Virus record (IMG/VR): IMGVR_UViG_3300035698_002849
Coordinates: 1 to 39,452 of that record
Direction: 5' to 3' (one strand)
Length of the DNA: 39,452 nt
From: a virus
Shown here: positions 8,642 to 16,744 of the stretch, piece after piece
Layout: each line of letters opens with the position of its first letter
Position numbering within the stretch: the first letter of the stretch is position 1
The notes under the pieces: model-generated
What the model was told of the DNA's origin: nothing
Seen by the model: the letters and a program-made list of their open reading frames with translations, nothing else
The model's database searches: none
Made by a program: the position numbers and the translations under genes

Positions 8642-9739
8642 TTATCTTTCTTCAACTTTACTACCGACACCAACCCTAAGATAAAGTAATCCAGATAGAT
8701 CATCATTAATCGTAAGTGTCATCTTACTGGCATCTTCTGCTTTGAGTATAACTTCTTCATTAAATTGAACATTTACAGCTACCCAAGAAGTTGGGGTTTG
8801 TCCTCCTGTTCCACCACTACCAGAGATAGTCGCATTACTTAAACTCATGAAATCAATAAACTTGTTAATTGTCGCGGCACCTATAGTTACTCCATTTTCT
8901 ATTCTTTTATAATCAATTCCTGATGTTATTGCTGTACCAAGTAAAGTATCATAAGGGATGCTAGGCATTGTTCCAGCAACTAATGTACTGTCATAAGTAT
9001 TAGCTAAAACTACTTGGAGACTTTTAACCCTTAGCCAAGTTCCCAAGTCTGGTTCTAATGAGAATGTAATTGGGTCTCCTGATTCTTCTATTTGGATATC
9101 ATCTAAATAATACTTTGGTGATTTTCCCTCTATTGCTTCCTGTTCTACTCTAAAAGAGTCAATCGTTTCTCCGACTAATCCCATGTCAATTAATGGTATT
9201 ACTATTCTATGCCAAGCATCATAATCTAAATAATCAAAGTAATCACTTAAATCTACTTTAGTTCCAACTTGAGTACCACCGGTAGTTTCCCAACCATAGA
9301 AATCAACTGCATCTCCTGCTTTCCATTCTTTATCAACATAAATCCACATGGTAATACCAACATGACCTGTTAAATCTTGGTCACTACCCTTATCAATCTG
9401 AAATATATCACCAACTGGTATAGTGTCTACTTTAATACTTTTAGTTCCACCCGTTGTATGATTCTGATCTGTACTATTAAATACTGGTCTAGTACCTACT
9501 ATGTTAGTAGCTGTCCAATAAGCGGTATCAATTCCGTTATGTATTGGGATAGAAGTACCACTAAACTCACCATTAACATTCATGTTAACTCCATAAATGG
9601 AATTAGAAAAATATCCTAATTTGTTATCAAATGTTTTTAGTGGTCTTGTGGCCACAACTAAGGCATTTTTTTCTTCGTGATTAACTACATTTGCTACTAG
9701 GCCAGTGGCTGGATCTTTTATGTTGCTTTTAATGCTCAT
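8642..9739 (-). CDS. Fibre/adhesin protein with CBM-like jelly roll
   Basis: This is a 365-residue protein. The N-terminus (residues ~5-32, SNIKDPATGLVANVVNHEEK then NALVV) is a diverged copy of the module that opens the two upstream proteins (KDGTGTGHLAGVNDSNRL). The middle, roughly residues 75-220, resembles a carbohydrate-binding jelly roll: TTGGTKSIKVDTIPVGD, DLTGHVGITMWIYVDKEWK, WHRIVIPLIDMGLVGETIDS and KYYLDDIQIEE. The C-terminal region is beta-rich with a central GSGGTGGQ loop. A glycan-binding tail spike or fibre component is the likely role. No catalytic site is evident. Confidence 0.6.
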   Translation of the reverse strand: MSIKSNIKDPATGLVANVVNHEEKNALVVATRPLKTFDNKLGYFSNSIYGVNMNVNGEFSGTSIPIHNGIDTAYWTATNIVGTRPVFNSTDQNHTTGGTKSIKVDTIPVGDIFQIDKGSDQDLTGHVGITMWIYVDKEWKAGDAVDFYGWETTGGTQVGTKVDLSDYFDYLDYDAWHRIVIPLIDMGLVGETIDSFRVEQEAIEGKSPKYYLDDIQIEESGDPITFSLEPDLGTWLRVKSLQVVLANTYDSTLVAGTMPSIPYDTLLGTAITSGIDYKRIENGVTIGAATINKFIDFMSLSNATISGSGGTGGQTPTSWVAVNVQFNEEVILKAEDASKMTLTINDDLSGLLYLRVGVGSKVEER

Positions 9740-9742
9740 GTA

Positions 9743-10315
9743 TTATCCTATTTCTAAACCATGATAGTTGAATATAACTGTACCATTAACAGTAGCAGTT
9801 GATGTATCACACCAAATTGTCATTGTTGCATTCTTTGGCAAAATTAAATCTTGTTCAAAATTTAACATAGCCGTCGCGGTTTCTGCGATAAACTTATATC
9901 TATCAAATTCAGATCCTCCTGTTATTGTTGAGGTAGCTCCATCTAAATCTGCCCCCCTTTCAAATGTTCCACTTGCTGACTTTCCACTACCACCATTTAG
10001 ATTAATTGGTGTAAGAGCTGTCGCAGATAATCTTGTTCCCTTATCATTAATTTGAAAATATACCTCACAGGCTGCACTAACATACATTTTAACACCCTCT
10101 ACAGACATATCAGTATCCGATCCATTAACCATATAAAATATACAGTCATCGTTAGCTGTCGGTGATTGTGAAAAATAAACATTAAATGCTTCTCCATGTT
10201 CGTGATTAACATTATGTTCGTTTGATGATGTAACAGACTCTGATAAGAGTCTATTGCATTGGCTTACTCCAACGGAATAACCATTACCTTGACCATCTTC
10301 AATTTTTATACTCAT
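9743..10315 (-). CDS. Fibre-cassette structural protein with the DGxGxG...NRL module
   Basis: This 190-residue, beta-rich protein has an N-terminal motif (MSIKIEDGQGNGYSVGVSQC followed by NRLLSES) related to those of 8642-9739 and 10336-10917, suggesting a common docking piece. The body has features of a virion jelly roll: short alternating strands, a GGSGKSASGTFERGADL loop and the C-terminal TMTIWCDTSTATVNGTVIFN. It overlaps no gene and is spaced three bases from the next start. I do not recognise a named family. A head- or tail-decorating role is inferred from context. Confidence 0.55.
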   Translation of the reverse strand: MSIKIEDGQGNGYSVGVSQCNRLLSESVTSSNEHNVNHEHGEAFNVYFSQSPTANDDCIFYMVNGSDTDMSVEGVKMYVSAACEVYFQINDKGTRLSATALTPINLNGGSGKSASGTFERGADLDGATSTITGGSEFDRYKFIAETATAMLNFEQDLILPKNATMTIWCDTSTATVNGTVIFNYHGLEIG

Positions 10316-10335
10316 AAATTTATTGTTATTTTGAT

Positions 10336-10917
10336 TTATTTATCTTCCATAAATCCACGAACAATCATTGTTGCTTCGCCTGTTTCTTCTGCTGTCATTT
10401 GAAATGAGATCGTATCATTAGCACCTAAAATTATTGCCCCGCCTATTTCAAGTCGTGTACTTCCTTGTGCTAATAAAAGATTAAGTGCTGCTGCTCCACC
10501 TGCAATAGTCATTCCACCTGCCCCCTCATCCCAATACTCAACATCTAAGTCAAAGGTGTTATTACTTGACCTGTTTAGATTTCCAGCTGAACTTGCTGTA
10601 TTGTTAGCTGTTGGTGCTGATGATCCAAACCATAATTGTAAAGCTAAAGCTAAAATATGATTTGTTGTCCCACCATTCCAACTTGGTCTTATGTCTGTAA
10701 TTATCATATTTTGGGTAGAACTTGTATTTTTTATATACAATACCCTTTCACCTCCTGATGTTACTGTGAGTTGTGGCGTTGTTATTCCAAAAGCATTTTC
10801 TTCATCTCTTGATTCATAATAAATTCTTGGAGATGATGAAGCACTAACATCCAATCTGTTGGAATCATTTACACCAGCTAAATGCCCTGTACCAGTTCCG
10901 TCTTTTATTTGTGACAT
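10336..10917 (-). CDS. Fibre-cassette structural protein, paralogue of 9743-10315
   Basis: This 193-residue protein starts MSQIKDGTGTGHLAGVNDSN and continues RLDVSASS, the clearest form of the module shared with its two downstream neighbours. The rest is beta-rich (QLTVTSGGERVLYIKNTSST, LEIGGAIILGANDTISFQMT, MIVRGFMEDK). The body matches that of 9743-10315 in outline: a loop with NLNRSSNNTFDLDVEYWDEG corresponds to GSGKSASGTFERGADLDG. The pair therefore looks like an old duplication. It is probably a virion surface protein. No enzymatic motif is visible. Confidence 0.55.
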   Translation of the reverse strand: MSQIKDGTGTGHLAGVNDSNRLDVSASSSPRIYYESRDEENAFGITTPQLTVTSGGERVLYIKNTSSTQNMIITDIRPSWNGGTTNHILALALQLWFGSSAPTANNTASSAGNLNRSSNNTFDLDVEYWDEGAGGMTIAGGAAALNLLLAQGSTRLEIGGAIILGANDTISFQMTAEETGEATMIVRGFMEDK

Positions 10918-10923
10918 ATTTTT

Positions 10924-11271
10924 TTAGTTAATGATTTTATCCTCATCACCCAATGTTGTATCAGTGATAAATGACATTTGTAAATTTAAATGTAATAACT
11001 GTTTTAAAATTTCTTCCAATAATTCTTCTTGGCTTGTAAGACTCACAGCATTGCCATCGACATCATATAATGTTGTATGAAGTTGTCCATCATCATTAAC
11101 CTCAGCTGTCGTTCCGGTTGTACCAACTATTTGAGTCTCTTGAGAACCATCTTTTTGGGTGGATGCGATAATGTCAAGTTCTTCATTTACATCAACAAGC
11201 TCAGAAATTATTGCATCCTGTTTATCTTCTGTAGCGCCATTTGTTAATAATCCAGGATTTATTCCACCCAT
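10924..11271 (-). CDS. Small fibre-cassette protein (ATEDKQDAI type)
   Basis: This protein has 115 residues. The segment NGATEDKQDAIISELVDVNE is typical of short phage and prophage virion proteins that lead into a beta module. Here it continues with QIVGTTGTTAEVNDDGQLHT (residues ~48-68), which echoes the V-N-D-x-x-x-L pattern of the neighbouring docking modules. The C-terminus is helical (SLTSQEELLEEILKQLLHLN). It is probably a connector or minor structural protein. A single base separates it from the coiled-coil gene stop. The function is not established. Confidence 0.5.
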   Translation of the reverse strand: MGGINPGLLTNGATEDKQDAIISELVDVNEELDIIASTQKDGSQETQIVGTTGTTAEVNDDGQLHTTLYDVDGNAVSLTSQEELLEEILKQLLHLNLQMSFITDTTLGDEDKIIN

Positions 11272-11272
11272 A

Positions 11273-11755
11273 TTATACTTCTTTTATCGCGGTTTCTAGT
11301 CTTGTTTTTTTCTCGTCGAATCGAGTCTCAGCTATTGCCAAGTCAACTTCACTTTGGTGTAGTTTTTCTTCACGTTCAGATAATTCTTTTTCCTTGTTTT
11401 TTATAACATCTTCTCTGGCGGAGATGTCAACCAATGCTTTGTCCTGCTCGATCTTATTGTCTTTATTATTTTTTTCAAGATTATTTTTAATCTTGGTTTC
11501 CTTTTTGATGTCAACGTTTAATCCTCTTAGGAGTTCAACAGCATCTTGACTTCTTGTCTCGAGGTCTTTGATGTTTTTTATTAACTCCTTTTCTTTATTA
11601 TTGAATTGACTTATCTCGTATTTTTGAGAGTTTATCAAACCACCCAATCTTTTAATCTCGGCATCGCCGATAGTGATTGAGTCCTTAACAGCATCTATCT
11701 GCTTTTTAAGGTTTGCTGGTATTGTTGGATCGCTTTGTGGTTGTATAGTTCCCAT
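11273..11755 (-). CDS. Coiled-coil protein
   Basis: The 160-residue protein begins with a Pro-containing leader (MGTIQPQSDPTIPANLKKQI). From about residue 18 to 158 it is a continuous charged coiled coil (EAELSE-like repeats such as NKEKELSEREEKLHQSEVDL). Together with 7915-8631 it gives two rod-like proteins in the same cassette. I infer a fibre shaft, spacer or assembly scaffold. Nothing in the sequence proves which. The start follows the neighbouring stop by one base. Confidence 0.55.
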   Translation of the reverse strand: MGTIQPQSDPTIPANLKKQIDAVKDSITIGDAEIKRLGGLINSQKYEISQFNNKEKELIKNIKDLETRSQDAVELLRGLNVDIKKETKIKNNLEKNNKDNKIEQDKALVDISAREDVIKNKEKELSEREEKLHQSEVDLAIAETRFDEKKTRLETAIKEV

Positions 11756-11756
11756 A

Positions 11757-12065
11757 TTATATTTCGGTTACTACGTATTTTGGAGTTGTACCGTCAATCG
11801 TTATTACCCCGGTGTAGATTGCTCCGGTATCTTGAAAAATTGAAGCACCAATACCATCGCTGTCTCCGGTTCCACCCTTTAATATATGATGGAATACAGT
11901 TGTTGAAGCATCAGCTCCCAATCTTATAAACAATGGATTTGTGCCAACGTTCTGTATACTCCAACTAGCCCTAGCAGGATTACTTGCTAGAGCTGTTGCG
12001 CCGGTTAAGATCTCCGGGGTATTGGCTTCCTGCTTAGGACAAATTATTGCCTGTGAGTCTGCCAT
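11757..12065 (-). CDS. Small beta-sandwich virion protein
   Basis: The protein has 102 residues and an all-beta pattern: NPARASWSIQNVGTNPLFIR, LGADASTTVFHHILKGGTGD and GAIYTGVITIDGTTPKYVV. This N-P-A-R-x-S-W-x-I-Q-N sequence is a pattern I associate with small phage structural proteins near head and fibre genes. It probably forms a compact domain on capsid or fibre surfaces. The gene lies between the acidic 172-residue protein and the coiled-coil gene with 1-14 base gaps. No further function can be read. Confidence 0.55.
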   Translation of the reverse strand: MADSQAIICPKQEANTPEILTGATALASNPARASWSIQNVGTNPLFIRLGADASTTVFHHILKGGTGDSDGIGASIFQDTGAIYTGVITIDGTTPKYVVTEI

Positions 12066-12079
12066 ATAATTACTTGAGA

Positions 12080-12598
12080 TTATTTATCGGTTTTTGGTTC
12101 TTCCGATGGTGTCTCTGGTGGTGTTTCTGGTTCTTCGTATCCAGACTCAGCATCATCAGTTCCATCAGCTTCGCCACTATCTTCAACCTTACCGATTACT
12201 TGTGGTGCATTTCCAGGGCCAGTTGACTTATTGGCGCTAGCATCATATGGATCGATCTGATCTCTTGGCTCTACCTTGACGTTCATTGATGGTTCGTTTA
12301 TTTCTAAACTATCAGCATCATTAATGTCTAGGTTATCCTCGTCTGGTATTTCCTCGATAATTAGAGCCTTTTCAAATACATCCATAAACTCTTTAACCTC
12401 CCAAGGTTTCTTAGGTGAGGTGGCTTTTTCTTTTCCAATCTCAGTTAAGATTTGGTTCGTTAAATGTTTAGCGAAATGCCTTGCAATTCCTTTTGTGTAT
12501 TGTTTTTTTATACCTGGTTTAAATGTGTATGGCTTTCCATTCCAATAACCAGTAAAAGGTTTATCTGTAAAGTTGAAAAATATGTAATGTTTAGTCAT
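12080..12598 (-). CDS. Conserved-type head-region protein with acidic tail
   Basis: The protein has 172 residues. The N-terminal half (to about residue 75) is folded-looking and basic (HYIFFNFTDKPFTGYWNGKP, KPGIKKQYTKGIARHFAKHL). The C-terminal half is strongly acidic and Pro/Glu/Ser-rich (PETPPETPSEEPKTDK at the end), so probably disordered. Its position after the capsid and decoration genes suggests a minor head protein. A GC-rich array of hairpins directly precedes its start and may tune its translation. The start context ends in eight A residues before ATG with no Shine-Dalgarno. I do not recognise the family. Confidence 0.5.
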   Translation of the reverse strand: MTKHYIFFNFTDKPFTGYWNGKPYTFKPGIKKQYTKGIARHFAKHLTNQILTEIGKEKATSPKKPWEVKEFMDVFEKALIIEEIPDEDNLDINDADSLEINEPSMNVKVEPRDQIDPYDASANKSTGPGNAPQVIGKVEDSGEADGTDDAESGYEEPETPPETPSEEPKTDK

Positions 12599-12610
12599 TT
12601 TTTTTATGTG

Positions 12611-12698
12611 CCGTCCGGAGAGTCGGCATTAGACTCCGGAGGCTGGCGCGGTGAATCCAGCCAATTGTATAAGCACCGTTTTTGTGACCTGTCTGGTC
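12611..12698 (-). other. Cluster of three short hairpins, GC-rich intergenic
   Basis: The 120-base gap between two late genes holds inverted repeats unusual for this AT-rich genome. First, 12615-12639 has CCGG and AGTC pairing with GACT and CCGG, with a two-base bulge and a 7-base loop. Second, 12641-12662 has GGCTGG pairing with CCAGCC. Third, 12686-12698 has GACC pairing with GGTC. No T-run follows on the minus strand, so it is not a simple terminator. It may be a translational control, processing or partial attenuation element upstream of 12080-12598. Confidence 0.5.
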
Positions 12699-12718
12699 TA
12701 TGTTAAGTGATCGTTAGT

Positions 12719-13444
12719 TTATAACAATTTTAACATGATTGTACCGTATTCTGTATCTGTGGATGCGATCAATGCTGTACCAACCTTTGGTAAAAGCTCA
12801 GCAGCGCCGTCTGCAACTACTTCAACTGCACCGGCTACATTATCAGAAGCGACAACATCTAAACCAACGGCTAGATTACCATCGTCTCTAACAGCGCAAG
12901 GACCGGATACCTGTAACCAACCATAATAATCGGCGGTCATAGCATACACGGCTACTCCAACTGGCGCAGATGTTGCGGTTGTTGGGTTAATGATAACCCC
13001 GTCAAGTGGATTTTTGAATATATCTACTGTAGTATCAGTAGTCAACGCAACTTGAACTTCATCGTCAAGAGTTAGGGTCACGACAGCTGCGGTTGCTGCT
13101 GGATGACTACTAATTCTATACATGTGTCCCTCACCTGCGTCATCGGCAATTGTCACAAAACCATTAGCGTATTGGTTGGCTGTGACGGTTACTGTGTCAG
13201 TAGTAGTGATAGTTGTCGCACCGATTGCGGTTGCTGCAACTGCTACATCATGATCTCCAGTATCCTGAGCGGATGCCTGTTGAAGTTTACCGGCTATTAA
13301 TGCAGTACCACCAGCCCGGCCGTAACGAAAGGTTCTACCACCGCTACTATGGACTAGTTCGCCAAGATTGTGTTGAGCGCTTACGCTATCCTCATACAAA
13401 CGTTGGGCTGCCACTGCTGGGCCAGTTCCTGTAATCTGAGTCAT
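12719..13444 (-). CDS. Capsid decoration-like protein
   Basis: The protein has 241 residues and is Ala/Thr/Val-rich and all-beta. It begins TQITGTGPAVAAQRLYEDSV and includes SGGRTFRYGRAGGTALIAGK, a repeated Thr/Val strand segment, GEGHMYRISSHPAA and GVAVYAMTADYYGWLQVSGP. Proteins of this look and position, just after the capsid gene, are commonly capsid-surface or cement proteins. The region from about residue 85 to 165 resembles an inserted beta barrel with an EGHMYRISS segment. An AAGGAT sequence just before the ATG may serve as a short Shine-Dalgarno, unlike most genes here. The exact role is inferred from context. Confidence 0.55.
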   Translation of the reverse strand: MTQITGTGPAVAAQRLYEDSVSAQHNLGELVHSSGGRTFRYGRAGGTALIAGKLQQASAQDTGDHDVAVAATAIGATTITTTDTVTVTANQYANGFVTIADDAGEGHMYRISSHPAATAAVVTLTLDDEVQVALTTDTTVDIFKNPLDGVIINPTTATSAPVGVAVYAMTADYYGWLQVSGPCAVRDDGNLAVGLDVVASDNVAGAVEVVADGAAELLPKVGTALIASTDTEYGTIMLKLL

Positions 13445-13479
13445 ATCCTTAGTGTTTATTTGTTAATCCAGTTAAAAAT

Positions 13480-14445
13480 TTAGTCACCGCTTGAGTCAAC
13501 TGCAGTGCCATCTCCACCCCAACATCCTGCGACACCAACTTCGTCACAAGCAGCTGGAATTTCAATTTTACCGGTAGAGTTCGCAATGACTGCTGTTGAT
13601 CCACTATTAAATGTGGAGTTAGAAATCATTCCAGTACATCCGTCTACCACAGTGATAAACTTGGTGGCTAGGTCAAAGTTACAATGATCGACATTAACAT
13701 CCTTTGAATTTTCCAAAGACATGTGCAATGCAACTGCGACACCGTTATTTGATTTGAAGTTACAATACTCAATTGTGTGGCTGTTGTTCGGTACTGTATT
13801 ACAATCAAGATTGATTGCAAGAGCGTCAGTTCCTAATCCAAATGTACAACGGCTTATCAATGAAGCATATCCACCATAGACACTAATAGCGCCATAAGTA
13901 GCTGATGCATTCTTGAAGTAACAATTTTCAATTAATGCACCTACTGATCCCGCTAGAGTAGCATAACCAGCAACACCCTGTAATCTGATACCGTAAGTAC
14001 CACTGTTTCGAGTACAATTAAACTGTAATCCTTTAATCTGAACACCAGGAGCATTAACAGTCAAAAGGGCTGTTGCCGTAGCATTCTTAATTTTAGGACC
14101 ACTGAAAGGCTGTAGCGTACCTGTGCCACTCATACCAATCAATTGTAATCCCCACTTATCGTAAGGGATAGTTAGATCTTCTACATAAGTGCCAGGTTCA
14201 GAAGCATCTGCGTCTGGATCTATTGCTCTAATGTAAATGATATCTCTTGAAGACGAGGCAGTAATTGCTGCTTGAATGGTTGCTTTGGCCAAGTCAGGTG
14301 AATTACCTGGGTTGTCATCACTTCCATTGTCTCCATCTACGTACCTAACTGTTGCGAAATCATCGCCACCGTTAAGCACCTCTGAACTAAGCATCCTTGA
14401 CCCATACTTTAGGGCCGGGACGTAGTTACGAAGTAAATTCGTCAT
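13480..14445 (-). CDS. Right-handed beta-helix virion protein
   Basis: The protein has 321 residues. After an N-terminal stretch (~1-45) it shows parallel beta-helix rungs with stacked Asn/Cys/Phe positions: TVNAPGVQIKGLQFNCTRNS, GALIENCYFKNASATYGAIS, ASLISRCTFGLGTDALAINL, HTIEYCNFKSNNGVAVALHM, KDVNVDHCNFDLATKFITVV and GMISNSTFNSGSTAV. The family includes tailspike enzymes and non-enzymatic surface proteins. No conserved catalytic acid set is evident. Its location between capsid and decoration genes favours a head-surface protein. The start has AAGGA about ten bases upstream, one of the better Shine-Dalgarno matches in the genome. Confidence 0.65.
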   Translation of the reverse strand: MTNLLRNYVPALKYGSRMLSSEVLNGGDDFATVRYVDGDNGSDDNPGNSPDLAKATIQAAITASSSRDIIYIRAIDPDADASEPGTYVEDLTIPYDKWGLQLIGMSGTGTLQPFSGPKIKNATATALLTVNAPGVQIKGLQFNCTRNSGTYGIRLQGVAGYATLAGSVGALIENCYFKNASATYGAISVYGGYASLISRCTFGLGTDALAINLDCNTVPNNSHTIEYCNFKSNNGVAVALHMSLENSKDVNVDHCNFDLATKFITVVDGCTGMISNSTFNSGSTAVIANSTGKIEIPAACDEVGVAGCWGGDGTAVDSSGD

Positions 14446-14518
14446 GTAATTATTTCCTTTATATTTCTCCCTCTCTCGTAGCTAATAGCCCGAGGTAAAA
14501 GGCGAAACAATTAGTTAT

Positions 14519-15538
14519 TTAAATTCCTGTAATTCCTGTCAACTTACCGTGACGTTTTGGATTCTTAGTTACGAACTGTCCACCAAAGTAGATATGTCCA
14601 ACAACTGCCCCAGCATTAGCTGGAATAATCCAATCGCTCCATGAGAAACCTAATCCCATTGGTGCGCCGTAGTCGTTACCATCAATTTGAGATTTGTAAG
14701 CAACTGGTTTTGCCAACTTATAAGGCAATGCATACCAATCAAGGTCATCCTCTCTGACAGCGATCAATGCACCTGCTGTACATTTTTCATCCATCAAAAT
14801 TGGTTTACCAAGATAAGATAATGCGGTGAAACCTGTACCAGCACTTAATCCTTTCATCAAGGAAGCATCTTTATTGATTCTTTCTTGAGGTCGTAACAAT
14901 TGACCGTAGTAATTAAATCCTGCTTCGGTAGTGTAGAAAGCTGATGGCTTCTGAGCGCCAGTTGCCGTGTTGATCCACAATGTATCTACCTTAGCTAAAG
15001 TTAATGTACCACCGGAAGCGGTAACAGTACCTTGCAAAGTAGTGTATGCGGCTCTGCTTAATCCACCAATGTTTGCGACATCAGTTCCGTCATCTACTAA
15101 CGCTGCAAGACCCAATGGATCTTTTGATGCGTTACCAGTACCGTCGCCATAAAAGATAGTGCCTAAATCATCGGCCATATCTTCTGTGTCAGATTGGATA
15201 GTTAACTTCATCATGTCCAAAATCTTCTCGTCAGTATCAGCTACTGAAAGCTCATCACCGGGCAATGCGCAAGTGATCTGATAAAATGATGGAGTGAACT
15301 CCATGTATTGACGATTGTCTGTAGCTGCTACAGAGAATGTGTCAAAACCTCTGAATGATTGACCAGTAGTATTCTTAGAAACCTTTACAGGTACTCTTAA
15401 AGTTCTACCGCTCCACTTTTTCGCAGCACGTACAACACGCTGGAAAAGCACGTTTGATCCTAGGACGGTGTCAACTACAAAAGGCAAGTATTTTGTCTGT
15501 ACTGTAGTTTGCACCCTTTGTCCGTATAATTCTGCCAT
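14519..15538 (-). CDS. Major capsid protein (HK97 fold)
   Basis: From the ATG at 15538 the protein has 339 residues (MAELYGQRVQTTVQTKYLPF). A GTG at 15577 would add 13 residues, but the segment before the ATG contains an inverted repeat and looks like a leader. The capsid assignment rests on length, position directly after the scaffold, and sequence features: VVDTVLGSNVLFQRVV, the strand-rich GRTLRVPVKVSKNTTGQSFR, the helix DTEDMADDLGTIFYGDGTGN, and the closing segment GLGFSWSDWIIPANAGAVVG. It forms the icosahedral shell. No N-terminal delta domain with an obvious protease site is seen, which fits the use of a separate scaffold. Confidence 0.8.
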   Translation of the reverse strand: MAELYGQRVQTTVQTKYLPFVVDTVLGSNVLFQRVVRAAKKWSGRTLRVPVKVSKNTTGQSFRGFDTFSVAATDNRQYMEFTPSFYQITCALPGDELSVADTDEKILDMMKLTIQSDTEDMADDLGTIFYGDGTGNASKDPLGLAALVDDGTDVANIGGLSRAAYTTLQGTVTASGGTLTLAKVDTLWINTATGAQKPSAFYTTEAGFNYYGQLLRPQERINKDASLMKGLSAGTGFTALSYLGKPILMDEKCTAGALIAVREDDLDWYALPYKLAKPVAYKSQIDGNDYGAPMGLGFSWSDWIIPANAGAVVGHIYFGGQFVTKNPKRHGKLTGITGI

Positions 15539-15585
15539 TTTAAGGTGGTTATTTCTTAAGTTTGAATATACCGCCACCTACTAAT

Positions 15586-16353
15586 TTACCAAGGTTTGTC
15601 TTGTTCAAAATCCTTTGATGTTTTATAGTTTGCGGGTTTTGTCTCTCCTGTAGTTTCTGATGTAGTCGCGCTGGCAATCTTCTTTCGAGTCTTACCATCT
15701 TTAGCTGGTTTCGCTGGGGTTTGTTGCATCATTGCCCATCCGGCACGATAATTCCATTGACCCTTTGAATCAACTAGGTCGTTGTCCATCACAACTTTAA
15801 GGAGTTTGTTTGAGTCAACTTTACCTCCGCTTGGATTAAGTACCGTATCACCCTCAATAGAAGAAATCGCAGTTTTCATATAAGCCGTTGCTTTTTCAAC
15901 AGCTTCAGCTTCTTTTTTCTTTGATTCCTCGGCTCGCTTAACAGCACGTTCTTCTGCCTTAGCGATTTTTGCATCTTCATGCTTTAGATACTTGTTCCAT
16001 GCCTCCTGGTCCCCTCCGAACCAATCTTCTGGTTCAGTGTTTGCGTTGTTCTCATCACGTTTACTAGAGAATTCTTCTCTAATAGCTTTTAGATCATCCT
16101 GATGGCGGGTCTCCTGGTCGTTAAACCTGTTGTCCCATTCTTGCTCACGTTTTTTCCATCTTGGATGTTCATGGAATGGAGTGTCTTTGTCTGGATCTTC
16201 CGGCTGAGTATTTTCGTCTTGTTCCCCCTCAGTCGATGGGGTTTCTTCTCCATTGTTTTCTTCGGTTGGCGAGTCCTCGGAGTTTTCTGTCTCCGTGTCC
16301 GGTACGATGGTGATCTCACCCTCTGCCGGTACGTCTGCCATTACCTCTGTCAT
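15586..16353 (-). CDS. Scaffolding protein
   Basis: The 255-residue protein is very acidic at the N-terminus (residues ~10-60, Glu/Asp/Pro-rich). It has a long charged helix (about 65-165: WKKREQEWDNRFNDQETRHQ, AKIAKAEERAVKRAEESKKK) and a basic C-terminal part (KPAKDGKTRKKIASATTSE). Together with its place immediately upstream of the capsid gene, this is the standard scaffold profile: an internal assembly core that leaves before or during DNA packaging. The phage-encoded chaperonin may also act on the products of this region. It is the first gene behind the strong promoter P5. Confidence 0.75.
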   Translation of the reverse strand: MTEVMADVPAEGEITIVPDTETENSEDSPTEENNGEETPSTEGEQDENTQPEDPDKDTPFHEHPRWKKREQEWDNRFNDQETRHQDDLKAIREEFSSKRDENNANTEPEDWFGGDQEAWNKYLKHEDAKIAKAEERAVKRAEESKKKEAEAVEKATAYMKTAISSIEGDTVLNPSGGKVDSNKLLKVVMDNDLVDSKGQWNYRAGWAMMQQTPAKPAKDGKTRKKIASATTSETTGETKPANYKTSKDFEQDKPW

Positions 16354-16426
16354 AAGTATTTGGGTTATTAATGCGATCCACTATTTATTTGCAGCACCGT
16401 AGAACGAGAGTGCATTCATTAGTTTA

Positions 16427-16456
16427 ATTATAATGAATTAATTAATCGGTTGTCAA
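16427..16456 (-). promoter_or_regulatory. Late promoter P5 (sigma70 consensus)
   Basis: On the minus strand a perfect -35 TTGACA (16451-16456) and a perfect -10 TATAAT (16427-16432) are separated by 18 bases, in the 108-base gap between the staple-like and scaffold genes. Unlike the early promoters, it lacks the GCRAC-NN-GTYGC palindrome. A 12-codon reading frame (16381-16419, MNALSFYGAANK) starts almost at the predicted start site and might be a leader peptide, though chance is likely. The promoter would drive scaffold, capsid and downstream virion genes. Confidence 0.75.
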
Positions 16457-16461
16457 ATGAA

Positions 16462-16740
16462 CTACTCTTGATTATCATCTTCTGTCTTACCTTTTCCCTT
16501 TGTGCCAAACCCTCTAATCTCAAATTCTGAATCATTTGAAAATCTGCTGATTGATAAACCAACCATTTTGATCTTCATTTCGACTGTATATTCTTTTCCT
16601 ACTTCCCACTTTTTTGTTTCCGGGAAAGATTCATGTTTAAGTCTTAATCTTGGATAGGTCTTTGGCCTTTCCTTTTTACCATTTGATGATTCTATTGGGC
16701 CATCAAACATCTCGTCTTTTTCTGGTTCGATTGTTCTCAT
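16462..16740 (-). CDS. Capsid staple-like small protein
   Basis: The protein has 92 residues. The core YPRLRLKHESFPETKKWEVG then KEYTVEMKIKMVGLSISRF follows the pattern 'Y-P-x-L-x-L ... L-P ... (W/M)-x-V-G-(K/D)-x-x-x-(V/A)' that I associate with small capsid staple or cement proteins of short-tailed phages. Its position between portal and scaffold fits a head component. The acidic tail (KGKTEDDNQE) ends just before P5. Similar domains are easily confused, so the name is tentative. Confidence 0.55.
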   Translation of the reverse strand: MRTIEPEKDEMFDGPIESSNGKKERPKTYPRLRLKHESFPETKKWEVGKEYTVEMKIKMVGLSISRFSNDSEFEIRGFGTKGKGKTEDDNQE

Positions 16741-16744
16741 AGTT

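Noticed and set aside
8123-8689. Hydrophobic plus-strand frame of 188 codons that looks like a membrane protein
   Set aside because: It is antisense to a Lys/Glu-rich coiled coil. Lys codons read backwards give Phe/Leu, which explains the hydrophobicity.
14514-14542. TTGACA at the end of the capsid gene as a promoter
   Set aside because: The -35 is perfect but the sequence at the correct distance (AATAAC) is a poor -10.
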